DNA of 64,000 nt, taken from assembly GCA_900469345.1 (NCBI GenBank), contig UBWZ01000007.1, positions 124,001-188,000 of the forward strand, written 5' to 3'. The position numbers were made by a program, and so were the translations under genes. Shown one piece after another: positions 62,999-64,000 of the stretch. The first letter of the stretch is position 1. Each line of letters starts with the position of its first letter. Source of the DNA: Hyphomicrobiales bacterium. Lineage in GTDB: Bacteria > Pseudomonadota > Alphaproteobacteria > Rhizobiales > Rhizobiaceae. Under the pieces are notes generated by a model. That model made no database searches, was not told the origin of the DNA, and saw only the letters and a list, made by a program, of their open reading frames with translations.

Positions 62999-63840
62999 TC
63001 AGCCTTGCGACGACGACACGAACGGTTCTGCGCGGCAGGAAACTGCCACGCTCGCTCATCGGCGGCGGTCTCATTCTGGTCATCAGCCTGGTGATGGCAA
63101 TCTGGCCGACGCTGTTTGCTCCTTACGACCCCAATCTGTTCGACTACAACGCGCTGCTCGCTCCCCCCAGCTGGGACCATCCCTTCGGCACCGACAGTTT
63201 CGGCCGCGACGTGCTGTCTCGCGTCATCCACGCCTACACGATCGACATGCAGATCGCGATCTTCGCAACCGTCGGCCCGTTCGTGATCGGCACTCTGGTC
63301 GGGGCTTTCATCGGCTATGTCGGCGGCTTCTGGGAAGCGCTGTTCGGCCGGCTCGTCGATGCCACGGTAACCTTCCCCTTCCTGGTGCTGGTGATAGCCA
63401 TCGTCTCCGTGCTCGGACCGGGGCTCGGCAACATGTACGTGGCGGTCGGTATTGTCGGCTGGGTGTTCTATGCCCGGCTGGTGGCCTCGGAGATCAAGGT
63501 GCAAAAGCGGCTCGACTATGCGGATGCGGGGCGGGTCATGGGCTATACGCCGATGCGCATCGTTTTCCGTCATCTGCTGCCAAACGCCATCACGCCGGCG
63601 ATCGTCTACTGGATGACCGACATGGCGCTCGCCATCCTGCTCGGCTCGAGCCTTGGCTATCTGGGTCTCGGCGCACAGCCGCCGGCCGCCGAATGGGGCG
63701 TCCAGATTGCCGACGGCAAGAATTTCATGAACACGGCCTGGTGGATTTCCGTCTTCCCAGGCGTCGCGATCGTTCTGACCGGACTTGGCTTCAGCCTTGC
63801 AGGAGACGGCGTCGCGGAACTGTTGAGGGTGCGGCGATGA
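62995..63840 (+). CDS. DppC-like ABC transporter permease
   Basis: A 281-residue membrane protein whose start overlaps the DppB-like stop by 4 bp (ATGA). It has the family segment HPFGTDSFGRDVLSRVIHA and the EAA-type loop YADAGRVMGYTPMRIVFRHLLPN. Part of the peptide-type importer. Confidence 0.9.
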   Translation: MISLATTTRTVLRGRKLPRSLIGGGLILVISLVMAIWPTLFAPYDPNLFDYNALLAPPSWDHPFGTDSFGRDVLSRVIHAYTIDMQIAIFATVGPFVIGTLVGAFIGYVGGFWEALFGRLVDATVTFPFLVLVIAIVSVLGPGLGNMYVAVGIVGWVFYARLVASEIKVQKRLDYADAGRVMGYTPMRIVFRHLLPNAITPAIVYWMTDMALAILLGSSLGYLGLGAQPPAAEWGVQIADGKNFMNTAWWISVFPGVAIVLTGLGFSLAGDGVAELLRVRR

Positions 63841-64000
63841 CGGCATCGACGGCGCAGACCACCATGTCCGATGGGACGAAGGGACTTGTGGTCCGGGGTC
63901 TGACCACGACCTTCGACACGACGCGCGGGCTGGCGATCGCCGCGGCGGACGTCGATTTCGACGTGGCGCCCGGCGAGGTCGTCGGCCTTGTAGGCGAATC
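63837..64000 (+). CDS. DppD-like ABC transporter ATP-binding protein, N-terminal part (runs off the window)
   Basis: About 54 residues are visible: the ATG overlaps the DppC-like stop (ATGA), and the frame shows GLVVRGLTTTFDTTRG then VAPGEVVGLVGES, the start of an ABC ATPase up to the Walker A region. The rest lies beyond the window. Confidence 0.85.
   Translation, partial: MTASTAQTTMSDGTKGLVVRGLTTTFDTTRGLAIAAADVDFDVAPGEVVGLVGE

Overview
The window is GC-rich, densely coded DNA with typical alphaproteobacterial content. Family-level matches (DUF992 and DUF1194 proteins, the TIGR02587/TIGR02588 pair, AraC-type PobR beside PobA, a CaiD-like crotonase, many solute-binding-protein ABC systems) point to Rhizobiaceae (Rhizobium/Agrobacterium/Ensifer group). 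No rRNA, tRNA, replication, phage, transposase or CRISPR sequence was seen. It reads as a catabolic segment of a chromosome or large secondary replicon, but the replicon type cannot be decided from the sequence.

Layout. 0-2 kb: end of an ADP-forming acyl-CoA ligase coupled to caiD (carnitine-type catabolism). 2-9.7 kb: a minus-strand methylamine/betaine operon (two tandem dimethylglycine/sarcosine dehydrogenase-like flavoproteins, a Rieske oxygenase, a frameshifted small gene and a 78-aa protein) with a divergent LysR regulator. 9.9-12.4 kb: a conserved unknown-function trio (DUF1194, TIGR02587, TIGR02588). 12.4-16.5 kb: pobA/pobR, a DUF992 exported protein and an HtrA-like protein whose protease triad is lost. 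16.5-21.2 kb: glycerate kinase, an ABC membrane domain without an ATPase, and glutamine-dependent NAD synthetase. 21.3-29 kb: an oxygen/energy-limitation island (CBS-BON protein, DksA-like protein, ackA-pta, a kinase-like fusion ATPase, adhP, an unknown protein and a FixK-like Crp/Fnr regulator). Four FixK/FNR-type boxes sit at nearly the same distance from five start codons. 29-34.7 kb: a metallo-beta-lactamase-fold hydrolase, a small protein, a long-form isocitrate lyase with a divergent XRE/DUF2083 regulator, and a haloperoxidase-like hydrolase. 34.8-46.7 kb: a probable polyamine or amide-amine scavenging region (DUF1989 protein, kinase/aminotransferase fusion, amidohydrolase, PotABCD-like transporter, acetylpolyamine amidohydrolase, NylB-like hydrolase). 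46.7-49.5 kb: divergent pxpA and pxpBC (5-oxoprolinase). 49.8-55.4 kb: sugar epimerase-like protein, small proteins, a betaine/choline ABC transporter (proVWX type) and a small XRE protein. 55.4-64 kb: a four-gene minus-strand catabolic operon (creatininase family, PanE-like, SDR, M20 peptidase) with a GntR regulator, divergent from a Dpp-type peptide ABC transporter that runs off the window.

Taken together the genes take up and strip nitrogenous compounds (carnitine, betaines, polyamines, 5-oxoproline, peptide-like compounds) and feed the carbon to acetyl-CoA and the glyoxylate shunt, with an embedded low-oxygen acetate/ethanol module. All functional statements come from recognition of motifs and family features by eye. 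No database search was run.
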